This document shows, piece by piece, positions 32,836 to 41,048 of a stretch of 43,200 nucleotides of DNA (the first letter of the stretch is position 1; every line of letters starts with the position of its first letter). Source of the stretch: JAXHUH01 sp034211175 (GTDB lineage: Bacteria; Actinomycetota; Acidimicrobiia; Acidimicrobiales; CAIXPF01); the NCBI GenBank assembly GCA_034211175.1, contig JAXHUH010000215.1, forward strand, positions 1 to 43,200, written 5' to 3'. A program made the translations under genes and the position numbers. The notes below the pieces were generated by a model. It saw only the letters and a program-made list of their open reading frames with translations. It was not told where the DNA came from and did not search any database.

Positions 32836-33954
32836 CTAGAGCTTCTCGATGACGTGGTCGACGCAGCGGGTGAGGGCCTCGACGTCGTCCGGGTCGATCG
32901 CCGGGAACATGGCGATGCGGAGCTGGTTGCGGCCCAGCTTCCGGTACGACTCGGTGTCGACAACGCCGTTGGCTCGCAGCACCTTCGACACGGCGGTGGC
33001 GTCGATGCTGTCGTCGAGGTCGATCGTGCCGACCACCGAGCTGCGCAGCGCCGGGTCGGTCACGAACGGGGTCGCCACCGCGCTCTTCTCGGCCCAGCCG
33101 TAGAGGCGCTCGGCCGAGGTGTCGCTCCGCTTGGCCGCCCACTCGAGGCCGCCCTGGCGGTTGAACCACTCGATCTGCTCGACGGCCATGAGGATCGTGG
33201 CCAGCGCCGGCGTGTTGTAGGTCTGGTCCTTGCGGGAGTTGTCGAGCGCCGTCTTCAGGTCGATCGACGTGGGGATCCAGCGGTCCGAGGCGGCGATGCG
33301 CTCGATGCGCTCGACCGCGGCCGGCGAGCAGCACGCGATCCACAGCCCGCCGTCGGAGGCCAGGCACTTCTGGGGGGCGAAGTAGTAGACGTCGACCTGC
33401 GACGGGTCCCAGCGCAGACCGCCGGCCGCGGACGTGGCGTCCACCGCGACGAGGCCGTCGGCGCCCTCGGGGCGCTCCGGCGCGATGGCCACACCGGTCG
33501 AGGTCTCGTTGTGGGTCAGGGCGTAGAGGTCCACGCCGGACTCGGCGCTCGGGCGAGCGGCCTCGCCGTAGGGGGCCTCGATCACCGTCGGCTCACCGAG
33601 GAACGGTGCCGCGGCGGCCGCCTTGGCGAACTTGGACGAGAACTCGCCGTGGGCGCAGTGCTGGCTGCGCTGGTCGATCAACCCGAAGGTCGCCGCGTCC
33701 CAGAAGACGGTCGTGCCCCCGTTGCCGAGCACCACCTCCCAGCCGTCGGGAAGCGAGAACAGCTCCGAGATACCGGCACGCAGGCGTCCGACCATGGACT
33801 TCACGGGGGCCTGCCGGTGGCTGGTCCCGAGGTAGGTCGTCAGCGACGCGGAGAGCGCCTCGACCTGTTCGGGACGCACCTTGGACGGGCCGCAACCGAA
33901 GCGGCCGTCCGCCGGGAGGAGCTCGGAGGGGATGGTGATCTCTGGCGTCGACAC
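32836..33954 (-). CDS. serC: Phosphoserine aminotransferase
   Basis: 372-aa PLP enzyme converting 3-phosphohydroxypyruvate plus glutamate to phosphoserine, the second step of serine synthesis (SerA at 41 kb makes the substrate). The N-terminus ITIPSELLPADGRFGCGPSKVRPEQ is characteristic of actinobacterial SerC, the TSHRQAPVKSMV and LGNGGTTVFWDAATFGL blocks follow, and the PLP Lys is in VYYFAPQKCLASDGG. GTG 33954 is used: homologues start here, and the -10-like TTTAAT (33962-33967) lies seven bases before, with no ribosome site. It is divergent from the aspartate aminotransferase gene with 137 bp between them. Confidence 0.95.
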   Translation of the reverse strand: MSTPEITIPSELLPADGRFGCGPSKVRPEQVEALSASLTTYLGTSHRQAPVKSMVGRLRAGISELFSLPDGWEVVLGNGGTTVFWDAATFGLIDQRSQHCAHGEFSSKFAKAAAAAPFLGEPTVIEAPYGEAARPSAESGVDLYALTHNETSTGVAIAPERPEGADGLVAVDATSAAGGLRWDPSQVDVYYFAPQKCLASDGGLWIACCSPAAVERIERIAASDRWIPTSIDLKTALDNSRKDQTYNTPALATILMAVEQIEWFNRQGGLEWAAKRSDTSAERLYGWAEKSAVATPFVTDPALRSSVVGTIDLDDSIDATAVSKVLRANGVVDTESYRKLGRNQLRIAMFPAIDPDDVEALTRCVDHVIEKL

Positions 33955-33961
33955 AGAGGCG

Positions 33962-33967
33962 ATTAAA
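33962..33967 (-). promoter_or_regulatory. -10-like TTTAAT before serC
   Basis: On the minus strand TTTAAT is separated by seven bases from the GTG start and no ribosome site is present, matching the leaderless pattern seen elsewhere in the window. Confidence 0.5.
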
Positions 33968-34091
33968 CCAGCGGATCGTGGCCTCCCGGCGCGTCTTCGG
34001 GTGCACGAGGAGTGAAATTCGAGGCGGGGAAACCCCGATCCCACCTCATTGGGCGCGCCGATTCGTCCGATCACGTGCCACGATGCGAGGC

Positions 34092-35294
34092 ATGACCGAT
34101 GCACGAGTCTCTCGCCGGGTCGCCTCCATCGCCCCCTCCGCCACCCTGGCGGTCGACGCCAAGGCGAAGGCGCTGAAGGCGGCCGGCGAGCCGGTGATCG
34201 GCTTCGGCGCCGGAGAGCCCGACTTCCCCACGCCGGAGCACATCGTCGACGCCGCCGTCGCCGCGTGCCGCGACCCCCGCAACCACCGCTACACCCCTGC
34301 GGGCGGTCTCCCGGAGCTGAAGGAGGCGATCGTCCACAAGACGAAGCGCGACTCCGGCTACGACATCTCGGCGAGCCAGGTCGTCATCACCAACGGCGGC
34401 AAGCACGCGGTCTACAACACGTTCGAGACGCTCCTCGACCCCGGCGACGAGGTCCTGCTGCCCGCGCCGTACTGGACGACCTACCCCGAGCCCGTCCGCC
34501 TCGCGGGGGCCACGCCCGTGGTCATCCCGACCGACGCCGAGTCCGGGTTCTGCGTCACCGTCGACCAGCTCGAGGCCGCCCGCACGCCCCGCACCAAGGC
34601 GATGGTGTTCGTGTCGCCGTCGAACCCGACCGGCGCGGTCTACACGCTCGAGCAGGTCGCCGAGATCGGCCGGTGGGCGGCCGAGCACGGGATCTGGGTC
34701 ATCACCGACGAGATCTACGAGCATCTCACCTACGACGAGCACGTCTTCACGTCGATGCCGGTGGTGGTGCCCGAGCTGGCCGAGCGCTGCGTGGTGCTGA
34801 ACGGGGTGGCCAAGACCTACGCCATGACCGGGTGGCGGGTCGGCTGGATCATCGCTCCGCCCGACGTGGCCAAGGCCGCGACCAACCTCCAGTCCCACCA
34901 GACCTCGAACGTGGCCAACGTGTCCCAACGGGCCGCGCTCGCCGCCGTCGCCGGCGACCTGGAGGCCGTGTCGATGATGCGCGACGCCTTCGACCGGCGC
35001 CGCAAGACGATCTGGCGGCTGCTCAACGAGATCGACGGGGTGACGGCGCTCGAGCCCCAGGGTGCGTTCTACGCGTTCCCGTCGTTCGAGGGTGTCCTCG
35101 GCCGCGAGATCGCCGGCCGCACCCCGACGACCACCGTCGAGCTGGCGGAGGTGATCCTCGACGTCGCCAAGGTCGCGATCGTGCCCGGTGAGGCGTTCGA
35201 CGCACCCGGCTACGCCCGCCTGTCCTACGCGCTGGGCGACGACGATCTCGCCGAGGGCGTCGGCCGGATCGCCGACCTGCTCGGGCGCGCCTGA
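34092..35294 (+). CDS. Pyridoxal-phosphate aspartate aminotransferase (class I)
   Basis: 400-aa fold-type I aminotransferase, most similar to the aspC/aspB group that moves an amino group between aspartate and 2-oxoglutarate. Clear marks are AVDAKAKALKAAGEPVIGFGAGEPDFPTPEHI, VVITNGGKHAVYNTFE, the SPSNPTGAVY loop, DEIYEHLTYD with the PLP-binding Asp, and the Schiff-base Lys in NGVAKTYAMTGWRVGW. ATG 34092 is chosen (ATG 34083 also possible); a CACGAT hexamer seven bases before it would suit a leaderless start. Its stop overlaps the start of the S9 peptidase gene by one base. Substrate range may be broader than aspartate. Confidence 0.93.
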   Translation: MTDARVSRRVASIAPSATLAVDAKAKALKAAGEPVIGFGAGEPDFPTPEHIVDAAVAACRDPRNHRYTPAGGLPELKEAIVHKTKRDSGYDISASQVVITNGGKHAVYNTFETLLDPGDEVLLPAPYWTTYPEPVRLAGATPVVIPTDAESGFCVTVDQLEAARTPRTKAMVFVSPSNPTGAVYTLEQVAEIGRWAAEHGIWVITDEIYEHLTYDEHVFTSMPVVVPELAERCVVLNGVAKTYAMTGWRVGWIIAPPDVAKAATNLQSHQTSNVANVSQRAALAAVAGDLEAVSMMRDAFDRRRKTIWRLLNEIDGVTALEPQGAFYAFPSFEGVLGREIAGRTPTTTVELAEVILDVAKVAIVPGEAFDAPGYARLSYALGDDDLAEGVGRIADLLGRA

Positions 35295-37300
35295 TGGCGG
35301 CCCCGCAGACCCTGCCCCACGGCGCCTGGCCGTCGCCGATCACCTCGGAGCTGATCACCCGGTCCGCGGCCGCGCTCGGTGAGGTGTGGCCGATCGGCGA
35401 TGCGGTCTGGTGGTCCGAGCTGCGTCCCGAGGAGGGCGGGCGGGTGGTGCTGGTGCGCCGCGCCGCCGACGGCACCGTCACCGACGCGCTGCCCGAGGGG
35501 TACTCGGCCCGCACCCGGGTCCACGAGTACGGCGGCGCCGCGTGGTGGCCGGGCCCCGACGGCTCGGTCGTGTTCGCCAACTGGGACGACCAACGGCTGT
35601 ACCTGCTGCGAGACGGCGCCGCGGAGCCGATCACGCCCGCGTCCCCGGCTGCGGTGCCCCACGGCTGGCGCTTCGCCGACGGCCGCGTCATCCCCCACCA
35701 CGAGCGCTACAGCGTGTGCGTGCGGGAGCTCCACGACGACGACCTGCCCGAGGCACGCAACGAGATCGTCGCCGTGTCCCACGACGGTGAGGAGCACGTC
35801 GTCGTGCTCGCCTCCGGGCCCGACTTCGTCGCTGCGCCACGGCCGAGCCCCGACGGTCGGTACCTGGCGTGGATCAGCTGGGACCACCCGGCCATGCCGT
35901 GGGACGGCACCCGGCTGTGGGTCGGCGAGCTCGGCTACGAGGACGAGCAGCTCGTCGTCCACGACGCCCGCGTCGTCGCCGGCGGCGACCAGGAGTCGGT
36001 CATCCAGCCGGAGTGGAGCCCCGACGGGCGCCTCCACTACGTGTCCGACGGGTCGAACTGGTGGAACGTCCACGCCTTCGAGACCGAGGGCCGACCCCAC
36101 GGCGACGCCACCGTCCACGGCGTCGAGGCCGAGGTCGGCGTGCCGGCATGGCAGTTCGGCCAGTCCCGCTACGGGTTCGCCCGAGACGGCCGGGTCGTCG
36201 CCACCTGGACGACACCCGACGGCGCCGTCCTCGCCACCTTCGACGACCCCGTCACCCACGACGCCCACGTGATCGAGCTCGAGGGCGAGCCGGCCTCGAC
36301 GCTCGCCAGCCTCCGGGTGGTGGGCGAGCGGGTCCTGGCCATCGCCGCGTCGCCCGTGTCCGAGCCGCTGGTCGTGTCGCTCGACCTGGCGCCGCTCGAT
36401 CCCCGCCACGAGGTGCTGCGCCCCGCCCGGGACCTGGGCATCGACCGCTCCTGGTACTCCGTGCCCCGTCACGTGAGCTTCCCGTGCGGCGACGGCCACG
36501 ACAGCCACGCCTGGTACTACCCGCCGGTCAACCCCGACGTCACCGCGCCCGTGGGGGAGAAGCCGCCGCTCATCGTGCTCAGCCACGGCGGGCCGACCGG
36601 CGCGTCGGGCCCCGAGCTGACGCTCGGCATCCAGTACTGGACGAGCCGCGGGTTCGCGGTCGTCGACGTCAACTACGGCGGCAGCACCGGCTATGGGCGG
36701 GCCTACCGGCGCCGCCTCGACGGTCGTTGGGGCATCGTCGACGTGAACGACTGCATCTGCGCCGCCCGGTTCCTCGCCGACTACGACGAGGTCGACGGCG
36801 AGCGGCTCCTGATCCGGGGCGGCAGCGCCGGCGGGTTCACCACGCTCGCCGCACTGACCTCGACCGAGCTGTTCGCCGCCGGCACCAGCCGCTACGGCGT
36901 CGCCGACCTCGCCGCGCTGGCGGCCGACACCCACAAGTTCGAGTCCCGCTACCTCGACACCCTCGTCGGCCCCTACCCCGAGGCCGAGTCGATCTACGCC
37001 GAGCGCTCGCCGATCAACCACACCGACGAGCTGAGCTGCCCGCTGCTGCTCCTCCAGGGCGCCGAGGACGAGATCGTCCCGCCGGCCCAGTCGGAGCAGA
37101 TGGCGGCGGCGCTCGACGCCAAGGGCATCCCCTACGCCTACGTGCTGTTCGAGGGTGAGCAGCACGGCTTCCGGCGGGCGGAGAACATCCGCCGGTCGAT
37201 CGACCTCGAGCTCGCGTTCTACGCCCGGGTCCTCGGCTTCGAGGTCGCGGGCGGCGCCGAGCCGCTCGAGCTCCACCACGAGGAGGCGCTGAAGCGATGA
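35294..37300 (+). CDS. S9-family serine peptidase (prolyl oligopeptidase-like)
   Basis: 668-aa peptidase with an N-terminal seven-bladed propeller-like half (repeats such as PRPSPDGRYLAWISWD and PEWSPDGRLHYVSD) and a C-terminal alpha/beta hydrolase. The catalytic triad is in order: Ser511 (RGGSAGGF), Asp592 (GAEDEIVPP) and His624 (GEQHGFR); the Gly-rich oxyanion segment is LIVLSHGGPTG. No signal peptide, so the enzyme is probably cytoplasmic. It is translationally coupled to the upstream aminotransferase (TGATG overlap) and to the following DUF2007-like gene (ATGA). Likely role: cleavage of short peptides, perhaps acylaminoacyl or oligopeptidase type. Confidence 0.93.
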   Translation: MAAPQTLPHGAWPSPITSELITRSAAALGEVWPIGDAVWWSELRPEEGGRVVLVRRAADGTVTDALPEGYSARTRVHEYGGAAWWPGPDGSVVFANWDDQRLYLLRDGAAEPITPASPAAVPHGWRFADGRVIPHHERYSVCVRELHDDDLPEARNEIVAVSHDGEEHVVVLASGPDFVAAPRPSPDGRYLAWISWDHPAMPWDGTRLWVGELGYEDEQLVVHDARVVAGGDQESVIQPEWSPDGRLHYVSDGSNWWNVHAFETEGRPHGDATVHGVEAEVGVPAWQFGQSRYGFARDGRVVATWTTPDGAVLATFDDPVTHDAHVIELEGEPASTLASLRVVGERVLAIAASPVSEPLVVSLDLAPLDPRHEVLRPARDLGIDRSWYSVPRHVSFPCGDGHDSHAWYYPPVNPDVTAPVGEKPPLIVLSHGGPTGASGPELTLGIQYWTSRGFAVVDVNYGGSTGYGRAYRRRLDGRWGIVDVNDCICAARFLADYDEVDGERLLIRGGSAGGFTTLAALTSTELFAAGTSRYGVADLAALAADTHKFESRYLDTLVGPYPEAESIYAERSPINHTDELSCPLLLLQGAEDEIVPPAQSEQMAAALDAKGIPYAYVLFEGEQHGFRRAENIRRSIDLELAFYARVLGFEVAGGAEPLELHHEEALKR

Positions 37301-37707
37301 CCGACGTCGGCTGGGGCGGAACCCGCATCGAGGCGGACGACGCGGGCTACGAGCCGGCCGACCGGCCGGTGGTGCTCAGCGACTTCGTCTCGCGTCGTGA
37401 GGCCCACGTCGTCGCCGCGCGCCTGGTCGCCGAGGACATCCCGGCGGTCGTCGTCGACGACCCGTACCGGGCGCTGCCCGAGGGCCGCATGCCGATCGGG
37501 CCGATGGTGATGGTCCGCTCGGCCGACCGGCGGGAGGCGGCCGACCTGGTCCGGCTCCTCGACGAGGTGGACCGGGGCATCAGCCGGGTGGCCCCGCCGC
37601 TGCACGCGTCGATCTGGACGCTGCCCTACCCGTGGCCCCTCGTCGGGCTGCTCGTCCTGGTCCTGATCCTCGGCCCGGTCGGCTTCCTGGTCCTCGCCGC
37701 CCTCTGA
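37297..37707 (+). CDS. DUF2007-like protein with C-terminal membrane helix
   Basis: 136-aa protein. Residues ~25-90 (PVVLSDFVSRREAHVVAARLVAEDIPAVVVDD...MVMVRSADRREAADLVRLL) match the DUF2007 pattern, the small ferredoxin-like domain called a putative signal-transducing protein. The last 27 residues (WTLPYPWPLVGLLVLVLILGPVGFLVLAAL region) form one membrane helix. ATG 37297 overlaps the end of the S9 peptidase gene (ATGA), so it is co-translated with it. No enzymatic motif is seen. Function unknown; a small membrane-linked regulator is one option. Confidence 0.75.
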   Translation: MTDVGWGGTRIEADDAGYEPADRPVVLSDFVSRREAHVVAARLVAEDIPAVVVDDPYRALPEGRMPIGPMVMVRSADRREAADLVRLLDEVDRGISRVAPPLHASIWTLPYPWPLVGLLVLVLILGPVGFLVLAAL

Positions 37708-37740
37708 CCACGCCCGGCACCCTCATCACCACCCGCTCCC

Positions 37741-37793
37741 CGAACTGGCGTGGGAAAACGACGGCGCACAGAGCAGACAACCACGCCAGTTCG
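37741..37793. repeat. Dispersed palindromic repeat, family 1, copy B
   Basis: 53-bp element with perfect 13-bp inverted arms (37741-37753, 37781-37793) and a 27-nt loop. It is the reverse orientation of copy A at 20736. It starts 33 bp past the DUF2007-like gene stop and may help end that transcript. Confidence 0.85.
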
Positions 37794-37862
37794 GGGTTGT
37801 TGTGCTGGCGGGGCCACGGGGGGTGGTGGGAACTGGGGGTGCGGCGCCATCGTCGTAGGGGC

Positions 37863-39101
37863 ATGAGGCGAACGACGGCCATCGGAGTGGGCTGCGCGCT
37901 GGTTCTTGCCGCGTGCGGGGGAACGACGACGTCGACGGGGGCGAGCCCGGACCCGACCGTGGAGCGGGCCGACGTGGACCCGTCGGCCCCGGTCGAGGGG
38001 TGGGTCGCCGGCGTGAACGACGCGGGGTGGGGGTTCCACCGCACGCTCGACCTCTCCGACAACGCGGTGTCGAGCCCGGCCAGCATCGGGATGGCGTTCA
38101 GTCTGGTCCGGGCCGGTGCGTCCGACGAGGCCGGCGCCGCGCTCGACGAGGTCTTCGCCTTCCCCGCCGACACCGCCGTCCACGAGGCCGCCAACGCGGT
38201 CGATGCCGCGCTCGCCGCGTCGAGCACCGGCACCACGATCCTCGAGGTCGCCAACCGGCTGTTCCCCGACGACGACTTCGAGCCGTCGAGCGACTTCGTC
38301 GACGTCGCCGCCCGGTTCTACGGCGCGACTGCCGACCCGGTCGACACGTCGGACGGCGCCGCGGCCGCCGAGGAGATCAACGGCTGGGTGTCGGACCGGA
38401 CCCGGGAGCTGATCCCGCAGATCGTCGACGCCGGCACCGTGCAGGACGCCGAGCTGATCTCGGTCAACACCGTCTACCTGTTCGCCGAGTGGGCCGACCC
38501 GTTCCTGGCCGAGCTCACCACCGACGACGAGTTCACGACCCCCGATGGCGGCACCGTGACCGCGCCGTTCATGCAGTTCCACGCACCCCGCGAGATGCGC
38601 TACGCCACCCTCGACGGCGCGGATGCCGACGCGGTGAAGCTGCCCTACGCGGAGGGCGACCTGGCGATGTGGGTCGTCGTGCCCCGCGACGACACCGGCC
38701 TCGCCGCGGTCGAGGAGACCGTGACCGCCGCCGAACTGGCTGCGCTCGACGACATCGCCAACGACGGCCGGGTCGACCTGTCGATGCCGAAGTGGGAGGC
38801 GGAGCTGCCGCCCGAGGACCTGTTCGCGTGGCTGTGCCCGCTCGGCTTCTGCGCCGGTGCGGCCTTCGACGGGATCGCCCCGGGCCTCTTCATCACCGAC
38901 GCGCTGCACGGCGCCAAGGTGATCGTCGACGAGAAGGGCACCGAGGCCGCCGCGGCCACCACGACCGGGTTCGCCACCTCCGAACCGCCGCCGCCCGACC
39001 TCGACGTCGATGCCGATCACCCGTTCCTGTGGACCATCGTCCACGAGCCGACGGGCACGCTCCTGTTCGTCGGCCGGGTCACCGACCCGACCGCCGGCTG
39101 A
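37863..39101 (+). CDS. Lipoprotein serpin (serine protease inhibitor)
   Basis: 412-aa serpin-family protein with a bacterial lipoprotein signal (IGVGCALVLAAC, lipobox Cys18) and a short linker, so it should be anchored on the cell surface. Serpin features are an N-terminal helix region (FHRTLDLSDNAVSSPASIGMAF), the strand SVNTVYLFAEW, the shutter/breach block HGAKVIVDEKGTEAAAATTT and the C-terminal DHPFLWTIVHEPTGTLLFVGRV. The reactive-loop hinge EKGTEAAAAT has the small residues required for inhibitory serpins, so it is probably an active inhibitor; the predicted scissile site is near FATS. The target protease is unknown. Serpins are uncommon in bacteria. It follows the S9 peptidase and DUF2007-like genes but is separated by repeat copy B. 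Confidence 0.93.
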   Translation: MRRTTAIGVGCALVLAACGGTTTSTGASPDPTVERADVDPSAPVEGWVAGVNDAGWGFHRTLDLSDNAVSSPASIGMAFSLVRAGASDEAGAALDEVFAFPADTAVHEAANAVDAALAASSTGTTILEVANRLFPDDDFEPSSDFVDVAARFYGATADPVDTSDGAAAAEEINGWVSDRTRELIPQIVDAGTVQDAELISVNTVYLFAEWADPFLAELTTDDEFTTPDGGTVTAPFMQFHAPREMRYATLDGADADAVKLPYAEGDLAMWVVVPRDDTGLAAVEETVTAAELAALDDIANDGRVDLSMPKWEAELPPEDLFAWLCPLGFCAGAAFDGIAPGLFITDALHGAKVIVDEKGTEAAAATTTGFATSEPPPPDLDVDADHPFLWTIVHEPTGTLLFVGRVTDPTAG

Positions 39102-39143
39102 CCGGCCGCCTCATGGCGCGGCATGGCGCCGCGCCTGCGTCGG

Positions 39144-39824
39144 TCAGGCGGGCTCGAAGTAGGTGCCGGTCGCCGGGTGGTCGAGCAGGGTGTCGAGTGC
39201 GCCGAGCGTGGTGACCGGGGCATCGGTCGCACCCGAGAGGGTGAACAGCACCTCGCCCGCGTCGTAGCTCGCGGCGGGGAAGCCGGGCTCGACCTCGTCG
39301 ACGAAGACCACGGCGACACCGCCCGCAGCGGCATCGGCCGGTTCCAGGCGCACCCGGAGCTCCTGGTCGAGCTGGAAGCCGTTGTTCGCCAACGTCGCCG
39401 TGCGGGTGGGTTCGCCGGCGTCGGCCGGGTCGAGGATCAGCTCGTGGTTCCAGATCGGGTCGCTGCCGACGTCGCTCGTCGCGACCTCGGTCCAGGTCCA
39501 GGTGCCGGCCAGGTCGGCGGGCGACAACCCGGCATCGGGCTCGGCCGCCGTCGGGGTCGTGGTCGGGGCCGGGGTCGGGGTCGGGGTCGGGGTCGCAGGC
39601 TCGGTCGATGGTGGCGCCGTGGACGGTTCCGCCGGGACGTCCGTGGCCGTGGTCGCGGTCGCCGAGACCTCGGCCGAGGTCGCCGGGGCGTCCGACTCGT
39701 CGTCGCCGCACCCGGCCACGACCAGGCATGCCAGCGCCACCATCGCCACCCGCTGCAGAACGCTCCGGTGGCCGGGGGAGCGCGTCCCGTTCGGTGTCAC
39801 CGTCAGGTCCCGATGCGACGTCAT
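39144..39824 (-). CDS. Putative lipoprotein with Thr/Pro-rich linker (226 aa)
   Basis: The N-terminal signal ends in VVAGC (lipobox Cys39) after a hydrophobic segment (VAMVALACLVVAG), giving a lipidated, surface-exposed protein. An acidic Ala/Thr stretch and a PTPTPTPAP-type linker, encoded by a 6-bp tandem repeat, lead to a ~120-residue C-terminal domain (LAGTWTWTEVATSD...VLFTLSGATDAPV...LDHPATGTYFEPA) with no clear family; LAGTWTWTE resembles the opening strand of lipocalin-like domains, which is only suggestive. ATG 39824 is used; a -10-like TCTCAT lies six bases before it and there is no ribosome site. It converges on the serpin gene with a ~42-bp gap. Confidence 0.7.
   Translation of the reverse strand: MTSHRDLTVTPNGTRSPGHRSVLQRVAMVALACLVVAGCGDDESDAPATSAEVSATATTATDVPAEPSTAPPSTEPATPTPTPTPAPTTTPTAAEPDAGLSPADLAGTWTWTEVATSDVGSDPIWNHELILDPADAGEPTRTATLANNGFQLDQELRVRLEPADAAAGGVAVVFVDEVEPGFPAASYDAGEVLFTLSGATDAPVTTLGALDTLLDHPATGTYFEPA
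39565..39594. repeat. 6-bp GGGGTC tandem array in the lipoprotein linker
   Basis: Four perfect GGGGTC units at 39571-39594 preceded by a GGGGCC unit. In the gene they encode Pro-Thr pairs, so changes in copy number alter linker length without shifting the frame. Confidence 0.85.
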
Positions 39825-39861
39825 GTCCGGATGAGACGACGGCCCGCGGCTCGCAGTTCGC

Positions 39862-40842
39862 TCACGCCGTGTCGAGGCGCTCGGCGACCGTGCGGGCGGC
39901 GGCCAGACCGGAGCGGTACGCACCCTCGACCTTCGGGCCGTTGAACGCGTCGCCGGCCAGCACCAGCGGCGCCGGACCGTCGACCGCCACCGTGGCGGCC
40001 TCGGGCCACGGCTCGACCGGGCCCGCGTAGCGCCAGCGCTTCAGCTGGGCGGTCCGGATCGAGGCGTCGCCGAGCCACGGTCGGGCCTCCGCCACCAGGT
40101 CGGCGAGCACCGTCGACTCGTCCTCCTCGTAGCGGGCCGCGGACAGGTCGTGGGCCGCGTGGAACGTGATCGCGTCCTCGTCGGAGATCCCCTTGCGACG
40201 GTTGTCGGCAACGAACGTGAACGGTCCGTCGTCGAGCTGCACCCCGCCCGGGCCGGGCACCGCCGGCGCACCGTCGAGCGTCGCCAGCACGGCCAGGGTC
40301 GAGAAGTAGCGCACGTCGCGCAGCCCGGCGAGGTCCGAGCGGAGCGTGACCCCGCCGGCGTCGAGCAGCGCCAGGGTCTGGGGCACCGGGGGCGTGGCGA
40401 TCACGGCGTCCGCCTCGATCGCGCCGCCGTCGAAGGTCAGTCGCCACCGCCCGTCGACCGCCTCGATCGCGCCGACCTGGGTCTCGACCCGCACGTCGAG
40501 GCCCGTCGCCAGCTGCTTCGCCAGGTTGTTCATCCCGCCGGCCGTGGCGTAGCGGGGGTGGCCGTCGGGCTCGGGCCCGAAGCCGCGGCACCACTCGTAG
40601 ACCACCGACTCGCCCGACAGGCGCTCGACCAGGGCGCGGAGCTCGTCGCCGCGCACCGTGAAGAACTGGGCGCCGTGGTCGAGGCGGGCACCGTCGATCC
40701 GCCGCGTCGCCAACCGCCCGCCGACCGAGCGCCCCTTGTCGACGACCACGACCCGGTGACCGCCTGCGACCAGGGCACCGGCGGCGGCCAACCCGGCGAG
40801 GCCGGCCCCGAGGACGGCGACGTCACGGCGCTCGCCGGTCAC
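39862..40842 (-). CDS. FAD-dependent amine oxidoreductase (renalase-like)
   Basis: 326-aa flavoprotein with a bacterial renalase-like layout. The N-terminal dinucleotide motif is VAVLGAGLAGLAAAGALVAGGHRVVVVDKGRSVGG, RLDHGAQFFTVRG follows as the typical renalase/amine-oxidase block, ADAVIATPPVPQT is the second FAD region, and the C-terminal PLVLAGDAFNGPKVEGAYRSG is the closing FAD motif. Renalase-like proteins oxidise isomers of NAD(P)H and related metabolites; this subset can also act on amines, so the substrate is not certain. GTG 40842 has a weak ribosome site. It is divergent from serA, and a TetR-type palindrome lies between them. Confidence 0.88.
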   Translation of the reverse strand: MTGERRDVAVLGAGLAGLAAAGALVAGGHRVVVVDKGRSVGGRLATRRIDGARLDHGAQFFTVRGDELRALVERLSGESVVYEWCRGFGPEPDGHPRYATAGGMNNLAKQLATGLDVRVETQVGAIEAVDGRWRLTFDGGAIEADAVIATPPVPQTLALLDAGGVTLRSDLAGLRDVRYFSTLAVLATLDGAPAVPGPGGVQLDDGPFTFVADNRRKGISDEDAITFHAAHDLSAARYEEDESTVLADLVAEARPWLGDASIRTAQLKRWRYAGPVEPWPEAATVAVDGPAPLVLAGDAFNGPKVEGAYRSGLAAARTVAERLDTA

Positions 40843-40885
40843 GGCTCGACCCCGCGCCTGGTCACGATCGTTGCTCGATCACCCA

Positions 40886-40901
40886 TCGACCGAACGGTAG
40901 A
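40886..40901. promoter_or_regulatory. TetR-type operator between the renalase-like gene and serA
   Basis: TCGACCGAACGGTAGA matches the T-N2-ACCG-N2-CGGT-N2-A palindrome form, and one further flanking base pair extends it (A...T). It lies in the 206-bp divergent region. Confidence 0.45.
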
Positions 40902-41035
40902 TCGGTTCGCGCCCGGATGCCGAAGGCCACGAGCCCGACGGTCGCCACGTGCCTCACGACCGCCATGTGATCGACGACACAGGGGAACGAGCGAACAGCG
41001 TGCGCAACGCGCGTCGAGCAGGTGTGCGCAGCACC

Positions 41036-41041
41036 TACCCT
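41036..41041 (+). promoter_or_regulatory. -10-like TACCCT before serA
   Basis: TACCCT is seven bases upstream of ATG 41049 with no ribosome site, again fitting a leaderless mRNA. Confidence 0.5.
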
Positions 41042-41048
41042 TGTCGAC

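Noticed and set aside
37741..37793. Repeat copies as ends of an insertion sequence
   Set aside because: No transposase or duplicated target is found, and each element is complete in about 53 bp.
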